From: Clostridia bacterium
Lineage (GTDB): Bacteria > Bacillota > Clostridia > Oscillospirales > Acutalibacteraceae
NCBI GenBank assembly: GCA_017399405.1
Contig: JAFQCT010000016.1
Location: forward strand, 186,001-250,000
Direction of reading: 5' to 3'
Length of the DNA: 64,000 nucleotides
The notes beneath the pieces were generated by a model. That model was not told the DNA's origin. It did no database searches and was given only the letters and a program-made list of their open reading frames with translations. The position numbers were made by a program, and so were the translations under genes. The first letter of the stretch is position 1; every line of letters starts with the position of its first letter. This document shows positions 29,187-38,026 of the stretch, in pieces.

Positions 29187-30068
29187 TCACACTTTCTCAC
29201 TGATTTTCTTGCCAAGAATACCTGTTGGTTTAACAAGAAGAATAATAATCAAAATACCAAATACGATAGCGTCTGAAAGTTGAGTTGAAATGTAAACTTT
29301 ACTCAGGTTTTCGATTACACCAAGAAGAATACCACCAATCATAGCACCGGGAATTGAACCGATACCACCGAATACCGCAGCAGTGAAAGCTTTGATACCA
29401 GGCATAGCGCCTGTTGTTGGTGAGAGTATTGGGTATGATGAACAAAGAAGTGCACCTGCAATAGCAGCGAGTGCAGAGCCAATAGCAAATGTAATTGAAA
29501 TTGTTTTGTTTACATTGATACCCATAAGTTGTGCTGCACCTTTATCTTCTGAAACAGCAAGCATTGCACGACCGGTTTTTGTTTTATTGATAAACAATGT
29601 AAGTACAATCATAAGTACAACTGAAATAATGATTGTAACGATTGTGTTATGTGAAATTACTACCTGACCATCAAAAAGTGAAACACTACCGTTGCCAAAA
29701 AGGGGAGTAAACTGCTTTGTACCTGCACCAAAAATCAATTGTGCAGAGTTTTGCAAGAAATAACTTACACCAATTGCAGTAATAAGAACTGATAATGATG
29801 TTGCACTTCTGAGTGGCTTATATGCAATCTTTTCAATAAGCATACCTAAAACTGTACAAATTATTGTACCAACAATGATACAAGCAATAGGTGGTAAACT
29901 TGTTTTGGTAAGTGCGGTAAACATCATAAAAGCACCCACCATAATGACATCGCCATGTGCAAAGTTAAGCATTTTTGCAATACCATAAACCATTGTATAA
30001 CCAAGTGCAATCAAGGCATAAATACTACCAAGACTGATACCTGATATAATCGTTGATAAAAATTCCAT
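29187..30068 (-). CDS. livH: Branched-chain amino-acid ABC transporter, permease LivH
   Basis: A 293-residue permease starting MEFLSTIISGISLGSIYALI. It has MVYGIAKMLNFAHGDVIMVGA and KAFTAAVFGGIGSIPGAMIGG in pieces, typical of LivH. The ATG at 30068 is chosen because TGGAGG lies eight bases upstream; the frame extends to 30167 but that part overlaps the intercistronic hairpin. It is preceded by the binding-protein gene on the same strand. Confidence 0.94.
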   Translation of the reverse strand: MEFLSTIISGISLGSIYALIALGYTMVYGIAKMLNFAHGDVIMVGAFMMFTALTKTSLPPIACIIVGTIICTVLGMLIEKIAYKPLRSATSLSVLITAIGVSYFLQNSAQLIFGAGTKQFTPLFGNGSVSLFDGQVVISHNTIVTIIISVVLMIVLTLFINKTKTGRAMLAVSEDKGAAQLMGINVNKTISITFAIGSALAAIAGALLCSSYPILSPTTGAMPGIKAFTAAVFGGIGSIPGAMIGGILLGVIENLSKVYISTQLSDAIVFGILIIILLVKPTGILGKKISEKV

Positions 30069-30144
30069 ATTATGTCCTCCATATATGTTTTTTGAGAAAA
30101 TCTTATAAAAATAAGACCTTTTCAAAAGACATATAAAACGCTCA

Positions 30145-30179
30145 AAAGTATGCCGTATGTAAAACACACGGCATACTTT
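30145..30179 (-). terminator. Intercistronic hairpin between livJ and livH
   Basis: AAAGTATGCCGT at 30145-30156 pairs perfectly with ACGGCATACTTT at 30168-30179. Read on the minus strand it is followed by TTGAGCGTTTT, so it should act as a leaky terminator or message stabiliser after livJ. Confidence 0.75.
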
Positions 30180-30204
30180 GATTAAAACTAAATTAAAATT
30201 GTAA

Positions 30205-31371
30205 TTACATTACAACATATTCGCCGTTAACAATCTTAACTGCGATTGGCTTTTTAACTGGTTCGCCATCAGCACCCCAAGTAATATCTGTACCTGTAAC
30301 ACCTGTGAATGTAATCTGAGTCATAGCAACTTTAAGAGCATCGCAAATAGCAGAAGCGTCCATATCAGCTGTTACATTAGCTTTTTCAATAGCTGCTTTG
30401 ATGATGTAGATTGCGTCATAAGCGTCTGCACCGAACTGGTTGAGGTATGCTTTGTCATACTTAGCTGTAAAGCTCTTAACAAAGTTCTGTGTGCGTTCGT
30501 CTTTTGCTGTTGGTGTGAAAGGAGTAAGAAGCATTACGCCTTCAGCAAGGGACTTATCAAAGTTATCCATACCAAGAATACCGTCAAGACCGTCGCAACC
30601 AAAGAAGATTACATCAAGACCAGCAGTTTTTGCCTGAGAAAGGATAAGAGATGCTTCACTATAGTAGATAGGAAGGAAGAGGAGTTCTGCACCTGATGTC
30701 TTTACAGCCTGAATCTGAGCTGAGAAGTCAGTTTTTGTGTTCTTTGTGAAAGATTCTGTAGCTACAACATTAAGACCTTTAGCCTTTGCCTGAGCGTCGA
30801 ATTTTTCATAGATACCTGTTGAGTATGCGTCTGATGAGTCATAGATAACAGCAACTTTTGATGCAAGTTTGTTATCAGCAATGTAGTCAGCAGATACTGT
30901 ACCCTGAGCTGGGTCTGAGAAGCAAACACGGAAAGCATTGTCGCCATCGATAGCTTCAACTGCTGTTGCAGATGCTGTAAGCATAAACATATTGTCTTTT
31001 TTAGCTTCGCCAAGGAATGCAGCACAAGCACCTGATGTAACGCTACCAAGTGAAAGTTTCATACCGTCATCAATAAGTGCGTTGTAACCATTCTGTGCAC
31101 CTTCTGGAGCAGCAACATCGTCTTCAGCAAGAATTTCAATTTTCATGCCGTTGATACCGCCAGCAGCATTGATTTCAGCAGCTGCAAGTTCAGCACCATA
31201 CTTAACAGCAAGACCATACTGTGCATAGTCGCCTGTAAGTGGACCTGTAACACCGATTTTAAGAACTGCTTCATCTGTGTTTGGTTTTTCGTTTCCGCCG
31301 CAAGCTGCAAAGCAAGTTACGATAAGAGCAACTGCCATAACTACGGCAAGAACTTTTTTCAAGTTTTTCAT
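30205..31371 (-). CDS. livJ: Branched-chain amino-acid ABC transporter, substrate-binding lipoprotein
   Basis: A 388-residue type I periplasmic-binding fold. Residues 1-23 are a lipoprotein signal with FAAC and lipidated Cys24. The mature part has LKIGVTGPLTGDYAQYG, AAEINAAGGINGMKIEI in pieces, and VAVIYDSSDAYSTG, the Leu/Ile/Val-binding protein pattern. It delivers ligand to LivHMGF. The leader DNA and peptide are nearly the same as those of the BMP lipoprotein gene at 49006-50322. AAGGAGG precedes the start. Confidence 0.95.
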   Translation of the reverse strand: MKNLKKVLAVVMAVALIVTCFAACGGNEKPNTDEAVLKIGVTGPLTGDYAQYGLAVKYGAELAAAEINAAGGINGMKIEILAEDDVAAPEGAQNGYNALIDDGMKLSLGSVTSGACAAFLGEAKKDNMFMLTASATAVEAIDGDNAFRVCFSDPAQGTVSADYIADNKLASKVAVIYDSSDAYSTGIYEKFDAQAKAKGLNVVATESFTKNTKTDFSAQIQAVKTSGAELLFLPIYYSEASLILSQAKTAGLDVIFFGCDGLDGILGMDNFDKSLAEGVMLLTPFTPTAKDERTQNFVKSFTAKYDKAYLNQFGADAYDAIYIIKAAIEKANVTADMDASAICDALKVAMTQITFTGVTGTDITWGADGEPVKKPIAVKIVNGEYVVM

Positions 31372-31444
31372 AGGAAAATTCCTCCTTAAAATTTTGTGGA
31401 TTTTTGGTCAAACCCACATTATATTTATAAAAATATTGTAAATT

Positions 31445-31473
31445 ATAATACACTAAAATACGCTATAAGTCAA
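31445..31473 (-). promoter_or_regulatory. Predicted promoter of the liv operon
   Basis: On the minus strand, TTGACT (31473-31468) and TATTAT (31450-31445) are 17 bases apart. The leader to the livJ ATG is about 70 bases and contains a small TGTGG/CCACA hairpin. Confidence 0.65.
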
Positions 31474-31512
31474 CAATTTTTTAGACAAATATTAACGATA
31501 TATGAATATTTA

Positions 31513-33081
31513 TCAGTATTTGAACTCGTATTTATAAGTGTTTTTGAAAGTGAATTGTGCTTTATACTCATTTGAACCATTGTTTTCTTCAAACTCACAG
31601 TTGCTTATACCGTCAATTGTATATTGCATTTCAATAAGCCTACCACTATTGTTGATAATCAATGAAATATCGGTTGTAGAGTAAGAAGTATCAAAATCTT
31701 TTACTTCTTCACTGTTATCAAATTCGAAAGTATTTACAATTGAACTGATATTGCTTGTTTTATCACCTTTTTTTACAAGTTCAGGTTTAAGAGTAAGTGT
31801 TATTATGTAACCGCCACTACCTTTAACACAAGTATAATTACTTACAGCGTCAGGATTGATAGAAACTGTTTTATCAGAAGGGGGTATAAATGAATTAAGT
31901 GATTGTTTGCCATCTGTACCATTTGAAAATGATGCTGATTTTTCGCCTGTTCCGTTAGATTGCTTGATTACTTGATTAAGTTGAGATTTAATCATATTTT
32001 CAGCATCTGCTATTGTTGAATCCGTTTCAAAATCGGTCAAATAAATATTCCTTGTTTGAGTAAGTACAATGTTTACATTACCTGTGAATGCCTTTGTTTT
32101 GTTAATTGCATTTGTGGTAATCTTAATTGTATCATCTAATGATATTGTTTCTTCGTCAATTTTTGTAGTTGATTCGATGTTGTTATCTGTAATTATATCA
32201 CCAACACCACCAAAGATACCATTAAGTGCAAAACTCATACCAGTAGTATAATCGCGTTTTGTCACTTTAATTTCATTATCAAATGGTGCATATAAATTGT
32301 CACTTGAAACTTTGTTAAAAATGGTTATTTGCATTGCGTTTACTGCTGATAATGTGTCAGTAATATAAAGTATATCATCTAAAGCACTATGTAATAAGTT
32401 TATAGCGGTTGCAACTGTCGAGGAGTCATTTGCGTTAAATCCGTCATCAAGGTCGTTAATTGCTTTGACTATTTTTTTGTGAGCGTTTCTAAAATCTGAT
32501 ACAAGATATTGTTGTGGGTCAAAACTGCTGTAATCTATGTTACGAATATCGTCAAAAAGTAATTTTAGATTAGAGTTGTTGCCTTTGTTTTCATATTCAT
32601 ACAATGCAACACTTAAATCATCAAGGTAACCTGATGCATTTACTTTTTTTGCAAGTGAATAAATATCACAATATCGTGTATAATCAATCATTTCAGAATA
32701 ATAACGAAGATTTATACATTCATAATATAATTCATAGTTATCATCGATTGCAAACTCACTTATAATATTCCAGAGTTTCTGACATTTTTCAGCAAAAGAA
32801 GTGTTAATCAATGATAAATCGAATATGTTTGTTTCATCAATTTTTGTTTTGTCACGCAATTCAATAAATTTGTTTATTACGATATTGCAAACATTATTGT
32901 TGATTGCAGACTTTTCTTCACTTTCTAAGTCTTTTACAAGTTGAAGACAAGCGTTAAGCTCGTTATCTGCAATAAGCGTATCAATATTTTCAAGAATTTT
33001 ACCACTACTGTTAATTGTGCAAGAAGAAAGCAATATTACAATTGCAAGTAGGGGAGATATAAATTTTAATATTCGTCTCAT
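31513..33081 (-). CDS. Unknown lipoprotein
   Basis: A 522-residue protein I do not recognise. Residues 1-20 are a signal peptide with LSSC, so Cys21 is the predicted lipid anchor. Residues about 30-260 are mostly alpha-helical and rich in Asp/Asn. Residues about 260-522 look beta-rich, with a Ser/Gly-rich stretch near 385-405. No catalytic motif is visible. It has its own region between the liv promoter and the M28 peptidase terminator, so it is probably a single gene. The second half could be a DUF-type outer domain, but I cannot name one. Confidence 0.65.
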   Translation of the reverse strand: MRRILKFISPLLAIVILLSSCTINSSGKILENIDTLIADNELNACLQLVKDLESEEKSAINNNVCNIVINKFIELRDKTKIDETNIFDLSLINTSFAEKCQKLWNIISEFAIDDNYELYYECINLRYYSEMIDYTRYCDIYSLAKKVNASGYLDDLSVALYEYENKGNNSNLKLLFDDIRNIDYSSFDPQQYLVSDFRNAHKKIVKAINDLDDGFNANDSSTVATAINLLHSALDDILYITDTLSAVNAMQITIFNKVSSDNLYAPFDNEIKVTKRDYTTGMSFALNGIFGGVGDIITDNNIESTTKIDEETISLDDTIKITTNAINKTKAFTGNVNIVLTQTRNIYLTDFETDSTIADAENMIKSQLNQVIKQSNGTGEKSASFSNGTDGKQSLNSFIPPSDKTVSINPDAVSNYTCVKGSGGYIITLTLKPELVKKGDKTSNISSIVNTFEFDNSEEVKDFDTSYSTTDISLIINNSGRLIEMQYTIDGISNCEFEENNGSNEYKAQFTFKNTYKYEFKY

Positions 33082-33144
33082 TTAATCACCACATAAAGTT
33101 TTATGTAATAAATTTACCATAAACAGCGAAAAGTGTCAATTAAA

Positions 33145-33173
33145 AACGGTATGAACATTAAGTCCATACCGTT
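33145..33173 (-). terminator. Terminator after the M28 peptidase gene
   Basis: AACGGTATG/CATACCGTT arms at 33145-33153 and 33165-33173. On the minus strand they are followed by TTTTAATTG. Confidence 0.75.
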
Positions 33174-33181
33174 GATTTCAA

Positions 33182-34522
33182 TTATTTCTTCTGTGGTCCG
33201 TTGTAACCGTTTTCTTCTTGGAATTTAGCGATTTTATCAATAACGCTGAGTACAACATCAAAGCCCTGACCAACAGTTTCCATTTCAAATCTTTCTGCTT
33301 TATCGTGGAATGTGTGATAATACCAAGTAAGCATTGGATTTTGTGCTGCAAATGTAACTGATTTAATACCTGCTCTTGTCATTGGTGTACTGTCGCAACC
33401 GCCAACAGGGTTGTGAATACAACCGTTTGTCTTGCTTTCAATACCCATTTCGTTGAATGTGTCTTTGAACATTTTTTCAAGGTCAGTGTCAAATCTGCAA
33501 CCTTGCCAGTCGTCTTTAATAACAACTTCAAAGTATTCTTTATCTGCAACAGAGTCAATGTTGATATTCCATGCGTTTTCAGTTAAGTCGTCATTTCTGT
33601 GCTTATGTACGAATGCCATTGAGCCACGAAGACCTGCTTCTTCTGCACCGCAGTTGCAATCAACAATACGACAGTTTTTAGGCATTTTTTCAGGATTTTC
33701 TTTGAAGTACTTAATAACTGCGTAACTGAGAGCACAACCTGTTGCGTTGTCCATAGCACCTTTTGATGCGGTTTCTTCGTCACCATCATTCCACATTGTA
33801 ACAAAAGCACTACCAATTGCAGTAATAACAGGTAAGAAGTGCAAAACAAATGTGAAAATATTAAATGATAATGATTGACCATAATACTTTTCAACGGCCC
33901 AATCTGCACCAAATGTTGCAGCAGCATAGATAATAGCCATTGCAATTGAAATACCAATGTTAAGGAAAACGCAAACTGCACCAAAACCAACTTTACCATA
34001 AGTTGTAATAAGACCATAAATTGGTTTGTCAGGGTACTTAGATGCGTTTTCTGAATGTTTCCAGTTCCAGCTTGTATCAGTATGACCTGAAAGAATGATT
34101 GTGTAATCATATTTACCATCTTCAGGTACTAATTCACCATAAACATTCTGTGAAATTTTCTGCTTAAAGAACATATCAAACCATGGTTTGTAAAGGAAGC
34201 AACTAAACACAAGCCAAATTACAGTAGCAATACCGATGAATGCCATAGCAAACCAAAGGTGATAATTATCTAGAGCAAAATATGTAAGTGCGCTTAAGAT
34301 GATACCAACCCAACCTGCATAAGGAATACCGCCGATACTTGAGCGTGGTGATACCGCAAATTCTTCTTTTTTTGCTTTAATGCCGATTTCTTCAAGTTTT
34401 GAACCCATAAAATCTGCGTATTTTCTTTCACCGTTTGAACCGGGAAGACGAGAGCCAAAACTTTCAGCATCCTTGACTAAATCATAGGCAAGTTCAGCAT
34501 ATTTTCTGTTTTCCTCTTTCAT
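33182..34522 (-). CDS. M28-type zinc peptidase interrupted by membrane hairpins
   Basis: A 446-residue protein. The M28 metal set can be traced: His147 (SGHTD), Asp258 (MDNATG), Glu294-Glu295 (GAEEAGLRG), Asp323 (NIDS) and His403 or His406 (YYHTFHD). Two pairs of hydrophobic helices, at about 66-110 and 172-243, are inserted, the second between the first two metal ligands, which are normally about a dozen residues apart. There is no signal peptide, so the catalytic part is probably cytoplasmic and membrane-bound. The substrate is unknown; relatives are aminopeptidases. The ATG at 34522 is chosen for its GGAGG site. Confidence 0.8.
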   Translation of the reverse strand: MKEENRKYAELAYDLVKDAESFGSRLPGSNGERKYADFMGSKLEEIGIKAKKEEFAVSPRSSIGGIPYAGWVGIILSALTYFALDNYHLWFAMAFIGIATVIWLVFSCFLYKPWFDMFFKQKISQNVYGELVPEDGKYDYTIILSGHTDTSWNWKHSENASKYPDKPIYGLITTYGKVGFGAVCVFLNIGISIAMAIIYAAATFGADWAVEKYYGQSLSFNIFTFVLHFLPVITAIGSAFVTMWNDGDEETASKGAMDNATGCALSYAVIKYFKENPEKMPKNCRIVDCNCGAEEAGLRGSMAFVHKHRNDDLTENAWNINIDSVADKEYFEVVIKDDWQGCRFDTDLEKMFKDTFNEMGIESKTNGCIHNPVGGCDSTPMTRAGIKSVTFAAQNPMLTWYYHTFHDKAERFEMETVGQGFDVVLSVIDKIAKFQEENGYNGPQKK

Positions 34523-34596
34523 TGTAAAACCTCCAATGTAAATATACATTATATGTTACAATATTTTACAATTAAAATCAAGCGTAAAATGAAATT

Positions 34597-36300
34597 TTAT
34601 GGGGTAGAAACCTCATCGGTTATTTGATTAAACATATTTTCGAGCAACTTTGAATCTACATCTTGTCCCAACGCATCTTCCATAGTACTTTCTAATTCAG
34701 ATAAATCAATACTTTCGTCTTCTGGAAGATTTTCTAAAATTTCAAATAGAGCTCCGAATCCTATGTTGTTATTATCTTCAGTTTCAATGTAATATGGATT
34801 TGCAATACTGCATGAAAACCAGTCGTCATCTCTTGTCCAATATTTGCTATACGGGTTGTTGATGTCAACTAAACGGGTTTGTGCATATTTATGTTTGTAA
34901 AAATAATTTTCATCATCAGTCATTGGTGTCAATGTAACAGTCATACTGATGTATGCACGATGATTTTTAGCATCCTTTGTGTTAGGAAAAACATAATGTA
35001 AATCCTTAAAGGATTCGTCTTCAATTGGTTTGCATTTGATAGGTGATATTTCTTTTGTTTCACTATTGTAATCACATAAGAATTTACAGAAAATATCACT
35101 TGAGTCATATTTATAGCAGTCAATAAAAAGTTCTGTGTAGTGTTTTTCTTTAAAATCCTCAAAGTTTTCTACAACCATTAAAGTTCTGACAACAAAAGCA
35201 TTATCATTTTTGCAAAGTGTAAAATTATATGATGTATAATAAGAGTCAGAATATGAATAAGTGTCATCAGAAAATGAATCTATATGTAATTCAGTTGCAC
35301 CTTTGTATTTCAAAATTTCACTTTCAGGTAATTCATTTGCAACATTATCTGGTAGACCTAATTCAATAAGATTATCTTTGGTTTCATTAATATTTGTTTG
35401 GGTATCATCAATTACATATTCAACAGGCTGATAATACGTAAAAATTTCTGATGTGAATAATAATGGAACAGTAATTACAAGTAATAAAACTATGATAATT
35501 TTATGTTTATTAAAATTATTCTTTTTTTCTTGAGGTACACCTGTACCAAGTCTATCAATATCTTCAGAAATAACAGTGTATATAAAACCTGCCGGTAATA
35601 AGCTTATAGCTAAAGCAGAGAAGGTAACAACTATATTTTGCTTAACAAATAACTGTATACATACCATAATAAAACAAATAATTATTGCAAAAATTGATGC
35701 AAAAGCTAAACCTTTATATGTTTTATTTTCACCTAAATCCTTTCGAACTTTAACTAATCCTACTATTGTAAATATGTAAGTCAAAATTGTCATTATATTC
35801 AGACATATAGCAGATACAATCATAATATATACGTGAATTATAATGTTGTTATAGGCAAAGTAAATCAGCAAATGCAAAATAAAGTTTATTTTTGAAATAT
35901 TATAAGCATTATGTAAAGCTTTATTGATATTTTTAATATTACTTAATGTAAACATTAAATAGCAGGATGTTATAAATATCGCATTAAATCCCCAATGTGA
36001 CCAAAGCACACAAAATACTATACACCAAGCAAAATTGCCGCCCACATCCTTGAAAAATTTTTCAGAAGAAACAGGGTAAATCTTTTTGAATGTCTCTGCA
36101 ACTGCTTCACTATCACCCATGTGTGCAACTGCGTCTTTTTGAGCATCTTCATCACTTAACCCAAGGGCGATATTTCTTTCATATATTTCAAGTAAATGAG
36201 AAAGTAATTCATCTTTAAGCTCATTTTTTACTTTTCTGTCGCGTATACCTTTACATACATTATTAATATATGTGTTCAGGATTTTCATTTCGTTTTTCAT
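34597..36300 (-). CDS. HAAS-domain (permease-prefix-like) multi-pass membrane protein
   Basis: A 567-residue protein. Residues 1-75 are a helical module of the DUF1700/HAAS type (RKVKNELKDELLSHLLEIYERNIALG, then DEDAQKDAVAHMGD). Several membrane helices follow to about residue 285. The C-terminal region of about 280 residues is polar, acidic and probably outside. Such genes are usually found directly after a PadR regulator, exactly as here, with a gap of 37 bases. The family is thought to act in membrane-stress or antibiotic-sensing modules. The precise role is unknown. Confidence 0.75.
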   Translation of the reverse strand: MKNEMKILNTYINNVCKGIRDRKVKNELKDELLSHLLEIYERNIALGLSDEDAQKDAVAHMGDSEAVAETFKKIYPVSSEKFFKDVGGNFAWCIVFCVLWSHWGFNAIFITSCYLMFTLSNIKNINKALHNAYNISKINFILHLLIYFAYNNIIIHVYIMIVSAICLNIMTILTYIFTIVGLVKVRKDLGENKTYKGLAFASIFAIIICFIMVCIQLFVKQNIVVTFSALAISLLPAGFIYTVISEDIDRLGTGVPQEKKNNFNKHKIIIVLLLVITVPLLFTSEIFTYYQPVEYVIDDTQTNINETKDNLIELGLPDNVANELPESEILKYKGATELHIDSFSDDTYSYSDSYYTSYNFTLCKNDNAFVVRTLMVVENFEDFKEKHYTELFIDCYKYDSSDIFCKFLCDYNSETKEISPIKCKPIEDESFKDLHYVFPNTKDAKNHRAYISMTVTLTPMTDDENYFYKHKYAQTRLVDINNPYSKYWTRDDDWFSCSIANPYYIETEDNNNIGFGALFEILENLPEDESIDLSELESTMEDALGQDVDSKLLENMFNQITDEVSTP

Positions 36301-36337
36301 ACTCCACCGCCTTTACAAACATTATTAAATAAAATAG

Positions 36338-36682
36338 TTAAATGGTTTGTAATTCACCGGTAAGCACTTTGCCCACAGCAGTACTGTATGTTTCCCATTC
36401 TTGCTTTTGTGAGGCAAGTTCTTTGATTCCTTTTTCTGTAATTTTATAATACTTTCTTTTTCTTCCGTTTTCTTCGCTTTCAACCCAGCGTGAAGTGAGA
36501 TAATCTTCTTTTTCAAGTGCGTGAAGAATAGGGTATAGTGTGCCTTCATTCATTTGGAACACATTTTCTGACATCATTTCAACGGTTTTGATAATCTGAT
36601 AACCATACATTTCACTTCTTGAAATAACGCTTAATACTATCATTCCTGTACTACCTTTTGAGAGTTCTTTGCTGATTTTCAT
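36338..36682 (-). CDS. PadR-family transcriptional regulator
   Basis: A 114-residue winged-helix protein with the PadR pattern: MIVLSVISRSEMYGYQI, the FQMNEGTLYPILHALEKEDYL recognition region, and GRKRKYYKITEKG in the wing. A C-terminal dimerising helix follows. The ATG at 36682 has AAAGGAG eight bases upstream; an in-frame ATG at 36700 overlaps that site. It probably represses itself and the HAAS gene behind it. A PadR-type ATGT-N8-ACAT site lies on its predicted promoter. Confidence 0.88.
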   Translation of the reverse strand: MKISKELSKGSTGMIVLSVISRSEMYGYQIIKTVEMMSENVFQMNEGTLYPILHALEKEDYLTSRWVESEENGRKRKYYKITEKGIKELASQKQEWETYSTAVGKVLTGELQTI

Positions 36683-36737
36683 AATAAATACTCCTTTCAA
36701 TATTACATAGATATTCGAGGTATAGTGTTTATAATAA

Positions 36738-36777
36738 AAGGTATCCCTTAAAAATATTCAATTTCAAAGGATACCTT
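36738..36777 (-). terminator. Hairpin in the padR leader / terminator of the EEP gene
   Basis: AAGGTATCC/GGATACCTT arms with a 22-base loop; on the minus strand a TTTATTATAA tail follows. It lies after the EEP gene and also downstream of the predicted padR promoter, so it may end the former, attenuate the latter, or both. Confidence 0.55.
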
Positions 36778-36785
36778 GATTATCT

Positions 36786-36820
36786 ATGTATAATATAACA
36801 TAAGCATATTAAGTTGTCAA
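36786..36820 (-). promoter_or_regulatory. padR promoter with candidate PadR operator
   Basis: On the minus strand, TTGACA (36820-36815) and TATATT (36797-36792) are 17 bases apart. The -10 lies inside ATGT-N8-ACAT (36786-36801), the dyad reported for PadR binding. CATAGATA/TATCTATG arms (36781-36788 and 36706-36713) add a wider inverted repeat. Confidence 0.6.
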
Positions 36821-36828
36821 TAGGGGAG

Positions 36829-37746
36829 TTATTCAAAAGAAAGACTAACAGATAACGGGAAGTGGTCACTTGTGTAAACTCCGTCATAAGTTTCTGTAAT
36901 TACTTTATATGAATTAACCTTGAAGCCTGTCTTTGAAATCATAACATAGTCAATGCAATTACTATCAAGTTCAGTTCCCCAATTCTGATATGTACAACTT
37001 GTCATTGTGTTTTCCGTCTGGTATTTAGCATCAAGGAAATTAGCGGTAGCGCTTCTGTATGTTTCTGAATCTTCCTCAGCGTTAAGGTCACCCATTAGAA
37101 CTGCAGGAAGTGAGCCAAATTCAGCAATCTTATTAAGCACTACCTGAATACCGTTGATTCGTGCTGTATCGCTGATATGGTCAAGATGTGTGTTAAATAC
37201 AACAAACTCTTTTTCAGTAGCTTTATCTTTAAGAATTGCATAACTGCATATTCTGTAGCACGCTGAATCCCAATCTTTACTCATAACTTCCGGTGTCTCT
37301 GATAGCCAGAATGAGCCTTTATCGATAAGTGAATATAAATCAGTGCGGAAGAATACAGGACAGCCTTCAGAGTTAAAAGCCTCATCACGATATGTAATAA
37401 TTGAATCGTAGCCTTTCATTGTGTCACAAAGATAACTGTATTGCCATTTTGTTGCTTCTTGAAAACCAATAATACCGGGTTGTTCTTTTTCTATTGATTT
37501 AACAATCAAATCTGCACGATAAAACCAAGTTTTTTTACCTAAATCTGTAGGATTAAGGCAACGAAGATTATAACTCATAATGCGAACTTCATTTTCGCTT
37601 AAATTTTCATTGATTTTGATTTCAGTTTTGTTATTTTTATAATGTGGATAATACCAAAACATAAGACCGCCCCAACATATAATTACCGCTAAAAGTAGTG
37701 CAATAATAATTAAAATGATTTTTAATGGTTTTTTCATAGTTTTCAT
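36829..37746 (-). CDS. Membrane-anchored endonuclease/exonuclease/phosphatase-family protein
   Basis: A 305-residue protein. Residues about 8-31 are an N-terminal membrane anchor. The EEP fold follows, with its metal and catalytic motifs in order: MSYNLRCLNP (Asn), GFQEATKW (Glu), FNTHLDHISD (His/Asp), MGDLNAEED (Asp/Asn), and SDHFPLSV (Asp-His). Relatives cleave phosphodiesters in DNA, lipids or sphingomyelin; the substrate here is unknown. The anchor suggests action outside the cell. The ATG at 37746 has AAAGGAGAAG upstream; the longer open frame to 37827 has no ribosome site. Confidence 0.82.
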   Translation of the reverse strand: MKTMKKPLKIILIIIALLLAVIICWGGLMFWYYPHYKNNKTEIKINENLSENEVRIMSYNLRCLNPTDLGKKTWFYRADLIVKSIEKEQPGIIGFQEATKWQYSYLCDTMKGYDSIITYRDEAFNSEGCPVFFRTDLYSLIDKGSFWLSETPEVMSKDWDSACYRICSYAILKDKATEKEFVVFNTHLDHISDTARINGIQVVLNKIAEFGSLPAVLMGDLNAEEDSETYRSATANFLDAKYQTENTMTSCTYQNWGTELDSNCIDYVMISKTGFKVNSYKVITETYDGVYTSDHFPLSVSLSFE

Positions 37747-37828
37747 ACACACTTCTCCTTTTCTAAATATTACCATATAAATTATAAAAAGGCAAAGGAA
37801 ATATGAATAATTAAATATAAAAAACAAC

Positions 37829-37857
37829 TTGCAAATTAAAAATGATTATGTTATTAT
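37829..37857 (+). promoter_or_regulatory. Predicted promoter of tRNA-Pro
   Basis: TTGCAA (37829-37834) and TATTAT (37852-37857) with a 17-base spacer, 18 bases before the tRNA. Confidence 0.5.
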
Positions 37858-37875
37858 AATCTGCGTTAAATATAT

Positions 37876-37951
37876 CGGGGTGTGGCGCAGCTGGGAGCGC
37901 GCTTGACTGGGGGTCAAGAGGCCGCAGGTTCAAGTCCTGTCACTCCGACCA
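37876..37951 (+). tRNA. tRNA-Pro (anticodon GGG)
   Basis: A 76-base cloverleaf with encoded CCA. The acceptor stem CGGGGTG pairs with CACTCCG (one G-U), the anticodon stem is CTTGA/TCAAG around the loop CTGGGGG (anticodon GGG), and the T arm is GCAGG/CCTGT with loop TTCAAGT. It is followed directly by a terminator and by a duplicated copy of its own 3' end. Confidence 0.93.
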
Positions 37952-38018
37952 AAAATGGAAAACACTCATCGTAGGATGGGTGTTTTTCGTTTTTTAGTAT
38001 GTATTATGGTCTTGAACC
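37927..38018 (+). repeat. tRNA-tail repeat unit 1 (tail, terminator, inverted T arm)
   Basis: The unit starts in the T arm of tRNA-Pro (GGTTCAAGTCC at 37927-37937) and continues through the CCA and AAAAAT. A hairpin terminator follows (37959-37986), and the unit ends in an inverted T-arm copy, GGTCTTGAACC at 38008-38018, which matches the complement of the tRNA at 10 of 11 bases. Confidence 0.7.
37959..37997 (+). terminator. Terminator of tRNA-Pro
   Basis: AAAACAC and CAT pair with ATG and GTGTTTT (arms 37959-37969 and 37976-37986), followed by a run of T. Confidence 0.8.
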
Positions 38019-38026
38019 CTTGGGTT

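Noticed and set aside
33583-34119. A 178-codon frame inside the M28 peptidase gene.
   Set aside because: Same strand, different frame, low-complexity Leu/Gln/Val product and no ribosome site; the peptidase frame has clear motifs.
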